Notes under the pieces: generated by a model | The model's database searches: none | Told to the model about the DNA's origin: nothing | The model's input: only the letters and a program-made list of their open reading frames with translations | Shown: one piece after another, positions 27,390 to 35,591 of the stretch | How the letters are laid out: each line of letters opens with the position of its first letter | How positions within the stretch are numbered: position 1 is the stretch's first letter | Position numbers and translations under genes: made by a program | NCBI GenBank assembly: GCA_963663735.2 | Contig: CAXXHN010000001.1 | Coordinates: forward strand, 1,364,001-1,428,000 | Reading direction: 5' to 3' | DNA length: 64,000 bases | DNA from: G963663735 sp963663735 | Lineage (GTDB): Bacteria > Acidobacteriota > UBA6911 > RPQK01 > JAPXNP01

Positions 27390-28244
27390 ATGCGACTGCT
27401 CTTTTGCATACAGGTTTTATTATGCCCGGCAATTGCCGGGGATAAAGATGGGGATAGCCCGGAGCTGGTAACCGACCGCCCGGACTTGACGGAATCAAGT
27501 TCAGTTGTTCCCAAGGGTACTGTGCAGATTGAAATGGGCTGGAGCATGGAGCGGCTTTCTTCCCCCGGAGAGGATCTGACAGCTCATCATTTTCCGGAAA
27601 CCCTGGCTAGAATTGGACTGCATGACAGGATTGAACTTCGCCTGGGCTGGGACGGAGGACAATGGCAGGAGCTCCAGAAAGACGGAATCAATGTGGTTTC
27701 CAGTGGAGCCGGAGATATGTACCTTGGAACCAAGCTTTCCCTTTGGAGTGAAGATGGAAATCTTCCCGAAACCGCTCTGATAATGGGATCCTCTATTCCG
27801 ACCGGAAGCAAATGCCGCGCCTCCGATCAGCTTGGAAATCGTTTATGCTGCAGCTCATTTAACCTTTACTCCAGCCGGAGATATGATCCTTCGGTCATCC
27901 TGGCCATGTCCAAGACGCTCAGTGACAGGCTGTCTATTGGGTGGAATCTTGGAACCGTGTGGCTGACGGAAAGGGAAGACAGCGGAGACTTCGACACCCT
28001 GCCCAGGGGTATTTATTCAGCGTCCCTGGGAATCTCAGCCACTGACAGGATGGGATTTTTTGTAGAGTTTTTCGGAGACACTTCCCTGACTGGAGGGTCA
28101 AGGCCTTCCAACAGCGTGGACGGCGGAGTAACTTTTCTGATCCTGCCCAATGTGCAGTTAGATGCATCTGCCGGAAAAGGAGTTTCCAGTGAAAGCCCTG
28201 ACTGGTTCGCGGGGGCCGGAATCAGTTTTCGCCTGCCTGGATAG
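27390..28244 (+). CDS. Beta-barrel-like exported protein (phenol-degradation MetA-type family)
   Basis: 284 residues from the ATG at 27390, with a signal peptide (MRLLFCIQVLLCPAIAG). The mature part begins LVTDRPDLTESSSVVPKG, the characteristic opening of the Phenol_MetA_deg-like outer membrane family, and continues as alternating strands (IELRLGWDGGQW, SILAMSKTLSDRLSIGWNL, FFVEFFGDTSL). It is probably an outer membrane barrel of unknown cargo. A TTG at 27375 with GGGGG before it is an alternative start; the frame is open from 27273. The same barrel type forms the second half of the cytochrome fusion at 22128. Confidence 0.7.
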   Translation: MRLLFCIQVLLCPAIAGDKDGDSPELVTDRPDLTESSSVVPKGTVQIEMGWSMERLSSPGEDLTAHHFPETLARIGLHDRIELRLGWDGGQWQELQKDGINVVSSGAGDMYLGTKLSLWSEDGNLPETALIMGSSIPTGSKCRASDQLGNRLCCSSFNLYSSRRYDPSVILAMSKTLSDRLSIGWNLGTVWLTEREDSGDFDTLPRGIYSASLGISATDRMGFFVEFFGDTSLTGGSRPSNSVDGGVTFLILPNVQLDASAGKGVSSESPDWFAGAGISFRLPG

Positions 28245-28526
28245 ACTGTCAAGAGAAGTTCAGGCCAGGTTTAAAAACCACACCAGGGGGACATAAGTGG
28301 AATCAATCCGATTAATCAGAAAAAGCCCTTTTTTGAGGATTCCCTGCATATTTATCAATGAATTCCCGCATAATTTTTTTTTGGGCGTATAATTGGAATA
28401 GTCTAGCAAAGATTGAAGTGATTTTTCTGCATTATAAAACTGGATTCAATTTCACTTGTTTTTTGCAAAATTTAATCCGAATCCTGGTATAGATACCAGG
28501 GAACTTTTGTTTCATGTGGGGCTATT

Positions 28527-29855
28527 ATGAGTTTTTTTCAATCTAAGCTGAACTGTATGCTTCCAGAACTGAACATAGGAGATAAGTCAGCAAGAATACC
28601 TATTGTTCAAGGCGGGATGGGAGTAGGCGTTTCTCTTTCCGGTCTGGCCACAGCTGTGGCTAACCAGGGCGCGATAGGTGTTGTCGCGGCCAATGCCATT
28701 GGCATGATTGAGCCTGATTACTACCAGAATCATGTTCAGGCTAACGTAAGAGCACTAAAAAGTGAACTCAGAAAATGCCGAAAAAATAGTAGCGGCCTTA
28801 TCGGAGTCAATATAATGGTCGCGGTTGACTGTTTCCAGCAGTTGCTTGTCGCTGCTATAGAAGAGAAAGTTGATTTCCTGTTCCTCGGCGCTGGATTGCC
28901 TGTGAAAAACATCCCGGTTTCAGCAATTCGTGAGGCCGGAATTAAGGTTGTTCCGATTGTAAGTTCAAGCAGGACGGCCCGGTTAATCTTCAAGATGTGG
29001 GAAAAAAACTACAGTGACATCCCTGATGCTGTTGTTGTAGAAGGTCCTGAGGCCGGCGGGCATCTGGGTTTTAAATATGATCAGATTGATAATCCTGCTT
29101 ATAAACTTGAAAAGATTGTACCTGAAGTAGTAGAGGGGATTAAGGAATTTCAGGACAGGTGGGGCCGGGAGATCCCGGTGATCGCTGCAGGCGGGGTTTT
29201 CAGTGGTGAAGACATTTACCGTTTCATTCAGCTGGGAGCTAAAGGTGTCCAGATGGGCACTCGTTTTGTGGCGACCGATGAGTGTGATGTCGACAGGAAA
29301 TTCAAGGAAGCTTATGTCAGTTGCAATAAAGAGGATATAAGGCTGATCAGCAGTCCCGTTGGCCTGCCGGGCAGGGCGATCAAGAGTACTTTTTTGGAAG
29401 ATGTTTCCAAGGGCATGAAAAAAGTTTTCCGCTGCCCTTCCCGGTGTCTCCAGAGCTGCGGTGCCATGGAAGCAAAATACTGTATTTCAGAAGCTCTGGA
29501 TAATGCGAGGAAAGGGAATTTCGAGAAAGGATTTGCTTTCTGCGGGTCAAATGCTTACCGGGTAGATTCCATAGTTTCGGTGAAGCATCTTATCAGTAGT
29601 CTTAATTTTGAGTATTTCACGGAATATTTTCTGAATGCCATAAGAACTGAATATGAAGAAACAGCTGAAAAACTGCGATCCATGAAAGAGGAATACGGAT
29701 ACAGTTTTTTTAATGTTTCTGAAGAGAATGAAGCCAAATTCCGGGAGACAATTGAGACCTTCCGCAGGAAGATAGCTTCAGCCCGGTCTGAATACGATCA
29801 AATGTTTGATGCGATAGGTATTAATTTTTTTGACAGGATCGAGGATATAAAATAG
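28527..29855 (+). CDS. FMN-dependent nitronate monooxygenase-like (2-nitropropane dioxygenase/FabK type) flavoprotein
   Basis: 442 residues. The FMN TIM-barrel signature is clear: IPIVQGGMGVGVSLSGLA near the N-terminus, GVNIMVA, DFLFLGAGLP, VVVEGPEAGGHLGFKYD, and VIAAGGVFSGEDIYRFIQLGAKGVQMGTRF for phosphate binding. The C-terminal 150 residues form an extension with a Cys cluster (FRCPSRCLQSCGAMEAKYC) that is common in the longer anaerobic members of this group. It may be an enoyl-ACP reductase of FabK type or a nitronate oxidase; the length and Cys-rich tail argue for a distinct oxidoreductase. It starts with ATG after GGGG. The 28245-28526 gap upstream is AT-rich with a possible TATAAT near 28396 but no convincing -35. 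Confidence 0.8.
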   Translation: MSFFQSKLNCMLPELNIGDKSARIPIVQGGMGVGVSLSGLATAVANQGAIGVVAANAIGMIEPDYYQNHVQANVRALKSELRKCRKNSSGLIGVNIMVAVDCFQQLLVAAIEEKVDFLFLGAGLPVKNIPVSAIREAGIKVVPIVSSSRTARLIFKMWEKNYSDIPDAVVVEGPEAGGHLGFKYDQIDNPAYKLEKIVPEVVEGIKEFQDRWGREIPVIAAGGVFSGEDIYRFIQLGAKGVQMGTRFVATDECDVDRKFKEAYVSCNKEDIRLISSPVGLPGRAIKSTFLEDVSKGMKKVFRCPSRCLQSCGAMEAKYCISEALDNARKGNFEKGFAFCGSNAYRVDSIVSVKHLISSLNFEYFTEYFLNAIRTEYEETAEKLRSMKEEYGYSFFNVSEENEAKFRETIETFRRKIASARSEYDQMFDAIGINFFDRIEDIK

Positions 29856-29875
29856 TCTCGGTTTCTGATTACAAG

Positions 29876-29974
29876 AGGTAACCCGGGATTAATTGACCAA
29901 AAGACTTCCGTCTTCTTTATTCCCACCATTACTTCGCATGGCGCTGTTCTGGATCGCAGGCTCCCGGGTAACCT
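29876..29974. repeat. 13-bp perfect inverted repeat enclosing a structured segment
   Basis: AGGTAACCCGGGA (29876-29888) and TCCCGGGTAACCT (29962-29974) are exact inverted copies 73 bases apart. A small inner hairpin (AAGAC/GTCTT at about 29900-29914) lies between them. This begins 20 bases after the flavoprotein stop, so it may be a 3-prime structure of that mRNA, a small RNA, or a mobile-element remnant. Confidence 0.5.
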
Positions 29975-30268
29975 GTCGGCTTAGATAGCTTCGCAGTCAT
30001 TTTCCATAACAATACCTCTCTGGCTCTCTCTGTTTTAATGTGACCTTGCAGGTTTTTTCTGGAAGCGATCAATTCGCAATTCTGATTTATTCCAGTTGAC
30101 TGCAGAATGGAATGCGTCAATGGTTATACCAAACACTGCCAGGCCGTTGCTTTCATCGATTTCCTGCGCATTGCGGCGGGCAATTAGGGCATGCCATCCA
30201 TAAGATGCGGAGGGAAATGATAGTCCTGATGAGAGTGTCAAGGCGCAGGGCGTGGTACCATCAAAATC

Positions 30269-30314
30269 GGAAAAGGCCCGCTGTTTTTTTCTGCGGAGAG
30301 TTTCGGGCCTTTCC
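30269..30314 (-). terminator. Terminator hairpin of the rex-serC-serA operon
   Basis: On the minus strand GGAAAGGCCCG pairs with CGGGCCTTTTCC (plus coordinates 30304-30314 and 30269-30280, one bulge) just after the serA stop. A run of seven A residues on the minus strand lies in the loop. The T-rich follow-on is short. Confidence 0.55.
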
Positions 30315-30325
30315 CGGGGGAGTGA

Positions 30326-31498
30326 CTACCTGATTTTTATCAAGCGGGTCATTATGACACCTTCGATATTGACGATTTTATTCAGGACCTCTTCAGGTAC
30401 TCCATTTTCACAGTCAATGATATTGTGAGCCAGATCTCCGCGGCTCCGATTCAACATGTCCACAATATTTATCTTTGACTCTGCCAGCAGAGTAGTTATC
30501 TGCCCTACCATGTTGGGTACGTTGCTGTTGGCAACCAGGATGCGGTTGCTGGCTGAAGGGACCATGTTGCACTCAGGGAAATTCACTGAATTCTTGATGT
30601 TCCCATATTCCAGGTAATCCCTGACCTGATTTACAGCCATGACGGCACAATTATCCTCCGCTTCCGGTGTGGAAGCGCCAAGGTGTGGTACCGGAATTAC
30701 ATTTGGTTCACCCAGCAAATCCTCATCCGGAAAGTCAGTTACATAGGCCGAAACTGTTCCGTCTGCGAGGGCAGTTTTCAGTGCCGCATTGTTCACCAGC
30801 CCTCCCCTGGAGAAGTTCAGCAGGCGTACATTTTTTTTCATGAGCGCGAACTTCTCGCTGTTGATCAAACCCCTGGTTTTATCATCCAGCGGTACATGGA
30901 CTGTAATGTAGTCCGATTCTGAAATCAGGGTGTCCAGGCTGACGGCTTTCTGGACAGTGCGGGACAATCCCCAGGCTGATTCCACGGAGATAAAGGGATC
31001 GAATCCGGTTACTTCCATTCCCAGCGCTTCAGCGTCATTTGCCACCATCACTCCGATTGCGCCCAGCCCGATTACACCCAGTTTCTTGCCTTTGATCTCG
31101 GGCCCTGAAAACTGGGATTTCCCCTGCTCCACCAGCTTGGGTACTTCAGCTCCTTTGTCAGCCAGACCTTTTGCCCAGGCAATCCCGTCATATATGCGCC
31201 GTGAAGAGATAAAAAGGGCCATAAGAACCAGTTCCTTCACACTGTTGGCGTTGGCTCCCGGGGTGTTGAAAACTACAATTCCCTTCTCGGTACATCTTTC
31301 AATGGGAATATTATTTACGCCGGCTCCGGCCCTGCCAACCGCTTTCAGCGATTCCGGAAGTTCCAGGTCATGCATTTTGAAACTACGCAGCAGGATAGCA
31401 TCAGGATTGGGAATCTCCGAGGCGATTTCATATTCATTTCGGGAAAAGAGCTCGAGTCCTACCGGAGAAATTTTATTAAGTGTCTGTATCTTGTACAT
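30326..31498 (-). CDS. serA: D-3-phosphoglycerate dehydrogenase
   Basis: 390 residues; first step of serine synthesis (3-phosphoglycerate + NAD+ to 3-phosphohydroxypyruvate). The split substrate domain (LKAVGRAGAGVNNI) surrounds the Rossmann domain with GLGAIG (144-149); NFSRGGLVN and VPHLGAST carry the catalytic Arg and His. The last 70 residues form an ACT domain (NVPNMVGQITTLLAESKINIVDML), usually a serine-feedback site. It is the third gene after rex and serC, 16 bases behind serC, so it is co-transcribed with a NADH-sensing repressor. Confidence 0.93.
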   Translation of the reverse strand: MYKIQTLNKISPVGLELFSRNEYEIASEIPNPDAILLRSFKMHDLELPESLKAVGRAGAGVNNIPIERCTEKGIVVFNTPGANANSVKELVLMALFISSRRIYDGIAWAKGLADKGAEVPKLVEQGKSQFSGPEIKGKKLGVIGLGAIGVMVANDAEALGMEVTGFDPFISVESAWGLSRTVQKAVSLDTLISESDYITVHVPLDDKTRGLINSEKFALMKKNVRLLNFSRGGLVNNAALKTALADGTVSAYVTDFPDEDLLGEPNVIPVPHLGASTPEAEDNCAVMAVNQVRDYLEYGNIKNSVNFPECNMVPSASNRILVANSNVPNMVGQITTLLAESKINIVDMLNRSRGDLAHNIIDCENGVPEEVLNKIVNIEGVIMTRLIKIR

Positions 31499-31514
31499 AT
31501 GGATCTCCCTTTAT

Positions 31515-32597
31515 TCAACGGTTGTTAATTTCAAATTCCTTCATGTATTCCACCAGGGCCACAACCCCCTCACGAGGCATGGCATTGTATATGCTGGCTC
31601 TCATCCCGCCTACACTTCGGTGTCCTTTCAGATTAATCATGCCCTTGGCAGCGGCCCCTGTTATGAATTCGGCATCCAGCTCCGCGGAAGGCAGTACAAA
31701 GGGGATGTTCATGCTGGAACGGTCACGCGGATCAACTGTGCCCTTAAAAAGCGGAGAGCTGTCCAGAAAGTCATAGACCAGGCCTGCTTTTTCTTCATTT
31801 ATGGCCTGAATGGCAGGAATACCACCCAGTTTTTTCAGCCACTCAAATACCAGCTTGGCAATATAAATGCTGTAGCAGGGGGGAGTGTTAAACAGGGAGC
31901 CAGCTTCAGCGTGGGTTTTATAGTTAAACATGGTTGGCGTGATATCCAGGGCTTTTCCAATCAGGTCCTTTCGGATAACCACTACCGTAACCCCCGCGGG
32001 AGCGATGTTTTTCTGGGCTCCGGCATAAATACATCCGAATCTGCTGACATCATATACCTGGGAGAGGATGTTGGAGGACATATCAGCAACCAGGGGAATA
32101 TCACCGGTTTCAGGAAGCCTGGCATACCTGGTTCCATAAATGGTGTTGTTGCTTGTTATATGCACATAGTCCGCGTCAGGATCAAACATGTCCCGGCTCA
32201 GTTCGGGAATATAGGAAAAAGTTTTTCCTTCCGATGAGGCAACTACATTTACGGTACCGTAACGTTTGGCTTCAGCAATGGCTTTTTTTGACCAGGCCCC
32301 GGTATTGACGTAATCAGCCTTACGGCTGCCATTCATCAGGTTCAGGGGAACCATGGCAAACTGGCTGGACGCCCCACCCTGCAGGAACAGAACAGCATAT
32401 TCTTCCGGTATCCCCATCAATTCCCTGAGAAGGGCTTCAGCGGATTCAATTATGTCCTTGAATGCGGGAGAGCGATGGCTCATTTCCATTACAGAAGTCC
32501 CTGTTCCGCGGTAATCAAGCATTTCTTCCGCTGCGGTTTTCAGGACTGTTTCAGGCAGAACGGACGGTCCAGCTGAAAAATTATATACACGTGACAT
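31515..32597 (-). CDS. serC: Phosphoserine aminotransferase
   Basis: 360 residues, the normal length. It makes 3-phosphoserine from 3-phosphohydroxypyruvate and glutamate. Family marks are VYNFSAGPSVLPE at the start, EMSHRSPAF, FLQGGASSQFAM, ADMSSN, and YAGAQKN with the PLP-binding Lys196. It lies 24 bases after rex and 16 before serA on the same strand. Phosphoserine phosphatase is not in the window. Confidence 0.95.
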   Translation of the reverse strand: MSRVYNFSAGPSVLPETVLKTAAEEMLDYRGTGTSVMEMSHRSPAFKDIIESAEALLRELMGIPEEYAVLFLQGGASSQFAMVPLNLMNGSRKADYVNTGAWSKKAIAEAKRYGTVNVVASSEGKTFSYIPELSRDMFDPDADYVHITSNNTIYGTRYARLPETGDIPLVADMSSNILSQVYDVSRFGCIYAGAQKNIAPAGVTVVVIRKDLIGKALDITPTMFNYKTHAEAGSLFNTPPCYSIYIAKLVFEWLKKLGGIPAIQAINEEKAGLVYDFLDSSPLFKGTVDPRDRSSMNIPFVLPSAELDAEFITGAAAKGMINLKGHRSVGGMRASIYNAMPREGVVALVEYMKEFEINNR

Positions 32598-32621
32598 GGC
32601 AGGCTCCTTAAATAAAAAAAG

Positions 32622-33263
32622 TTATTTGGTATTTATTTCTTTGAGATCTAAAAGCGAAGAGATGACTCTCAATTCATTCACAAGATTCATGTTCCGGACA
32701 ATTACAGTATCTGAGGCAGGGGTAATTGATACAGGCGCAAAGTTAATAATGCCCCTGATTCCCCCATCCGCCAAGGCTTCAGCCGCTTCCTGGGCAGCGG
32801 TCGCCGGTACTGTCAACAGGGCCAGTTCTATCTGCTTCCGTTTAACAACCTCCTGGATTTCATATGCCGGGAAAACGGGTATTCCCGTCCTGATTGTTTC
32901 CAGGCGGTTTACGTTTGAATCAAACCCGGCTTCTATGGAAAACCCGTTGGGATTAAAGTGGTTATACTCCAGCAAAGCTGATCCCAGCCTGCCCAGCCCG
33001 ACAATGCAGGTTTTGCGGACCCTGTCGAAACCCATCGAATCAGACAGGTGCCGCTTCAGGCGTATCACATCATAACCGGAACCAGTGTCCCCGATTTCTC
33101 CCAGGAAGTTTATATCCTTGCGGACGGTATGGGCAGGAATTCCCAGCGCTTTTCCAATTCCGGTAGAAGAGATTCGAGAGATTCCCTCTCCCTGCAGTTT
33201 CCTGCAGAGCTGGTATAAAAGACTCAGCCTCTCTATTGTTGATGCGGGTAATTTTTTAAACAT
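32622..33263 (-). CDS. rex: Redox-sensing transcriptional repressor Rex
   Basis: 213 residues. The N-terminal winged helix (PASTIERLSLLYQLCRKL, then SSTGIGKALGIPAHTVRKDINFLGEIG) binds DNA; the C-terminal Rossmann domain with VGLGRLGSALL (89-97) senses the NADH/NAD+ ratio, and the tail helix (MNLVNELRVISSLLDL) mediates domain swapping. Rex leaves its operators when NADH is high and derepresses fermentative genes. Here it heads an operon with serC and serA and has a matching palindrome just after its own -10 box. Confidence 0.95.
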   Translation of the reverse strand: MFKKLPASTIERLSLLYQLCRKLQGEGISRISSTGIGKALGIPAHTVRKDINFLGEIGDTGSGYDVIRLKRHLSDSMGFDRVRKTCIVGLGRLGSALLEYNHFNPNGFSIEAGFDSNVNRLETIRTGIPVFPAYEIQEVVKRKQIELALLTVPATAAQEAAEALADGGIRGIINFAPVSITPASDTVIVRNMNLVNELRVISSLLDLKEINTK

Positions 33264-33273
33264 TGATACTACC

Positions 33274-33289
33274 TGTGAATAATTTCACC
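33274..33289 (-). promoter_or_regulatory. Rex-box operator 1 at the rex promoter
   Basis: GTGAA-N4-TTCAC (33275-33288), matching the core of the known Rex site TTGTGAA-N4-TTCACAA. It lies immediately downstream of the -10 element and 10 bases before the rex ATG, so it should give autorepression. Confidence 0.8.
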
Positions 33290-33291
33290 AA

Positions 33292-33320
33292 ATCATACTA
33301 TTGATTTACTCAAAACGCAA
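33292..33320 (-). promoter_or_regulatory. Promoter of the rex-serC-serA operon
   Basis: On the minus strand TTGCGT (33315-33320), a 17-base spacer and TATGAT (33292-33297). Spacing is ideal and the Rex box directly follows. Confidence 0.7.
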
Positions 33321-33367
33321 GTTTTTTGAGAAGAAAAAGGGGAAACCTGGGAAAAAATGATTATATC

Positions 33368-33383
33368 GGTGAAATATTTCACA
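33368..33383. promoter_or_regulatory. Rex-box operator 2
   Basis: GTGAAATATTTCAC (33369-33382) is a perfect palindrome with the Rex half-sites. It lies about 50 bases upstream of the rex -35 and could act with operator 1 or control a plus-strand transcript towards the glycosyltransferase gene. Confidence 0.7.
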
Positions 33384-33684
33384 TATTATCATAAGCCACT
33401 CTCGATCATGAGGGAGGGGAAAGATATCTATGTGCTGAAGCTGTATTCACTTGGCAGGGTTTAACATGTTTTAAGGAGTCGGCCGATGGGGGAGTTTCAG
33501 TGTCGGTCAGGAGGCAGTTCGGGGCCGCCCCAGTTTCAAGACTGTAGAAGTGCGTCTCCTCTCTCTTCCTGTAAGAGACTGAGAGGATCGGGAGTCGGGA
33601 GATGTATGCATCCTGAATTCATTTTTATTCGTTCCTGGAAATACGTTTATTTTGCAGCTCTCTTGAGGCATAATTGGTCAAAAG

Positions 33685-34635
33685 ATGAAACTGATAATCC
33701 AGATACCCTGTTTGAATGAGGAAAAAACACTGCCTCTGACTATTGCGGATCTCCCCACAGTGATCCCTGGCATAGATATAATCGAATATCTGGTCATTGA
33801 CGACGGAAGTACGGACCGCACTGTTGAGGTCGCCAGGGAATGCGGTGTACATCACATCCTTCAAATGGGAACAAACCGGGGGCTTGGAATCGCTTTTTCG
33901 TCAGGAATTGAGAGGGCATTATCCCTGGGTGCAGATATTGTTGTGAATACCGATGCGGACAACCAGTACCAGGGTGCTGATATTCCGACTCTTCTGGCGC
34001 CGATTTTGAGTAATGAAGCGGACCTGGTTGTTGGCAACCGGCCGATAAAGGATCATCCGGAGTTTTCCTGGACAAAAAAGATTCTACAAAGAACAGGGAG
34101 CTGGGCCTTGCGGTCGATTTCCAGGACAGATGTCAGGGATGCGGCCTCAGGATTTCGGGCTTTCTCCAGGGAAACCTGCCTTAAGTTATTGGTACATACC
34201 CGTTTTTCCTATTGCATGGAAACGCTGATCCAGGCGGGAAACGCTAACCTGAGAGTGGCGGATGTGGATATCCGGGTCAATCCCAGGTCCCGCCCGTCCC
34301 GGTTATTCAGTAATATCTTCCAGTATATTCTGAAGTCCGGAGGTACAATCCTGATGATGTTCTGCCTTTATCGGCCCGGAGCTTTTTTTGCCCTGTTTTC
34401 ATCCGCGTTTTTCCTGATGTCAATTGGATTGGGAGTCCGTTACTCCTACCTGGCATTTTACCTGGGAGAAGGCTTGGGGCGCCACATTCCCTCCCTGATC
34501 CTGCTTTCAATCTTCGCGTTTTGGTCCGTACTTTTTGCGGCACTCGGGATAATCGGAGAAATTACCCGAGTCTCCCGTCGTGTAAGTGAGGAGAATCTTT
34601 ATTTAAACCGGAAAAAGAGCGGGAAAGAGGGCTGA
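33685..34635 (+). CDS. Family 2 glycosyltransferase, membrane-anchored (polyprenyl-phosphate sugar type)
   Basis: 316 residues. The N-terminal 215 residues form a GT-A domain: IIQIPCLNEEKTLPLTI, VIDDGSTDRTVEVA, and VNTDADNQYQGAD with the metal-binding DxD. Two hydrophobic segments follow (FFALFSSAFFLMSIGLGV and IPSLILLSIFAFWSVLF). This is the layout of DPM1/GtrB-like enzymes that load a sugar onto a polyprenyl phosphate. The next gene encodes a GtrA-like flippase, the normal partner. The SD is weak. Confidence 0.88.
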   Translation: MKLIIQIPCLNEEKTLPLTIADLPTVIPGIDIIEYLVIDDGSTDRTVEVARECGVHHILQMGTNRGLGIAFSSGIERALSLGADIVVNTDADNQYQGADIPTLLAPILSNEADLVVGNRPIKDHPEFSWTKKILQRTGSWALRSISRTDVRDAASGFRAFSRETCLKLLVHTRFSYCMETLIQAGNANLRVADVDIRVNPRSRPSRLFSNIFQYILKSGGTILMMFCLYRPGAFFALFSSAFFLMSIGLGVRYSYLAFYLGEGLGRHIPSLILLSIFAFWSVLFAALGIIGEITRVSRRVSEENLYLNRKKSGKEG

Positions 34636-34740
34636 TTTTTTAAAAAGCGAGCTGTCAAAGTCCTATCGGATAGTCTGGAAGCTGGATTTCCAATTTTGAT
34701 TTGCTCAACTAAATACTCTTGATTCAGGACATGGCGTTAA

Positions 34741-35154
34741 ATGGAATTTGATTACAGATCAAAGAGAACGATCAAGCAGGGTTTTCTCTTTATTCTCGCG
34801 ACTGGCATAGGGTTTGCCATAAACGTGGGACTGACTGCCTTCCTCCATGAGATTCTGGGAATCCCGCCAGGGATTGCATTTGCTGTAGCCCTCGCATGCG
34901 CGTATGCGGTGAATTTTTTTAACAACCGGAAGTGGGTTTTTGCTTCAGACGCCGCTGCCGTTCCCCAGGTAGTAAGGTTCCTGAGTGTATCACTGGGTTT
35001 CAGGCTGGCGGAATACCTGGTATTTCTTTTGCTTTTTAATATCTTGGGGATACACTACCTGTTCGCGGTACTCATCTCCCTGTCCAGCTTTTATTTCCTG
35101 AAATTTTTTGTGTACAAGGAAATTGTATTCACAAGTAAGAAGGATACAGCCTGA
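34741..35154 (+). CDS. GtrA-family membrane protein (polyprenyl-linked sugar flippase)
   Basis: 137 residues with four membrane segments (FILATGIGFAINVGLTAFL, GIAFAVALACAYAVNFF, LAEYLVFLLLFNIL, LFAVLISLSSFYFLKFF). NNRKWVFAS between segments two and three is the family motif (NFxxxrxwVF). GtrA proteins are thought to flip the lipid-linked sugar made by the adjacent GT2 to the outer leaflet. It lies 105 bases after the GT2 gene. Confidence 0.85.
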   Translation: MEFDYRSKRTIKQGFLFILATGIGFAINVGLTAFLHEILGIPPGIAFAVALACAYAVNFFNNRKWVFASDAAAVPQVVRFLSVSLGFRLAEYLVFLLLFNILGIHYLFAVLISLSSFYFLKFFVYKEIVFTSKKDTA

Positions 35155-35390
35155 ATGGGAATGAATGCTCTGGTCCTCATAAGAGATTAGAACAGACCTG
35201 CCGTTCTGCCACTATTTTTCTGGTAGGCGCATCAACAAAAAATAAGACTATCTGATTCAGTCACAGTTACTCGGGAAATGATTCCTTCATTGGTAGACAT
35301 CTCGAAAATTTATATAATTAATGGCATTATAGTAACCAGCGAAGAGTGAATTGATTGAGAAATGCGGGTCGGGGGTGGAATTTGCGTGTT

Positions 35391-35591
35391 ATGGAAAAAA
35401 TGAAAATTACTGGAAATCCCGACGGAGTCGCGAGGAAATATGGACCATTGTTTCCGGATAAATGGTTCATTCAGCGGTTAGTTAAAAATAAATTCGAGTC
35501 GCTGTTAATGATTCTGGGAGTCGTGTCTAGATGCCCGAACCTTCAACGACAGCCATTCGTTCCGGGAAAAGGAGTCTCATCCGGGCCATAG
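35391..35591 (+). pseudogene. Possible truncated methyltransferase-like fragment
   Basis: An open frame from the ATG at 35391 reads MEKMKITGNPDGVARKYG then KWFIQRLVKNKFESLLMILG. This resembles the segment just before motif I of class I methyltransferases found in polysaccharide clusters, but the glycine-rich SAM motif never appears and the frame runs into the start of the next gene at 35531. It could be a decayed remnant left by recombination, or chance. The rest of the 376-base gap (35155-35530) holds nothing I recognise. Confidence 0.3.

Larger units (their letters stand above)
29856..30325. other. Intergenic region between the flavoprotein gene and serA
   Basis: 470 bases between convergent genes. 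It holds the inverted repeat described separately, a 23-codon minus-strand frame (29929-30000, MTAKLSKPTGYPG), the serA terminator hairpin, and a minus-strand frame that stays open after the serA stop from about 30325 to 30035. That frame is not recognised and starts with no ATG, so I do not call it a gene. Confidence 0.35.
33264..33684. other. Regulatory intergenic region between rex and the GT2 gene
   Basis: 421 bases between divergent genes. Besides the rex promoter and two Rex boxes there is a hairpin at 33557-33587 (TCCTCTC/GAGAGGA with an inner TCTT/AAGA pairing). A frame from 33486 to 33719 overlaps the start of the GT2 gene and has no protein-like character. No plus-strand promoter was convincing. 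Confidence 0.5.

Noticed and set aside
29960..30030. Class I cyclic-di-GMP riboswitch
   Set aside because: GCGAAGC and a later AGGTTACC loosely recall the motif, but the conserved GGGCAAACC and GACGCAAAGC elements are missing, and the following gene order gives no target.
30225..30270. Hammerhead ribozyme core (CTGATGAG)
   Set aside because: No GAAA after a stem II and no stem III could be found.
30930..32237. Long plus-strand open frame (435 codons) opposite serA and serC
   Set aside because: It lies antisense to two well-supported genes, its translation is low-complexity in Ser/Ile with no domain, and no SD precedes it.
33486..33719. 77-codon frame before the GT2 gene
   Set aside because: Gly/Ser/Arg-rich translation, overlaps the GT2 start and includes a hairpin region.
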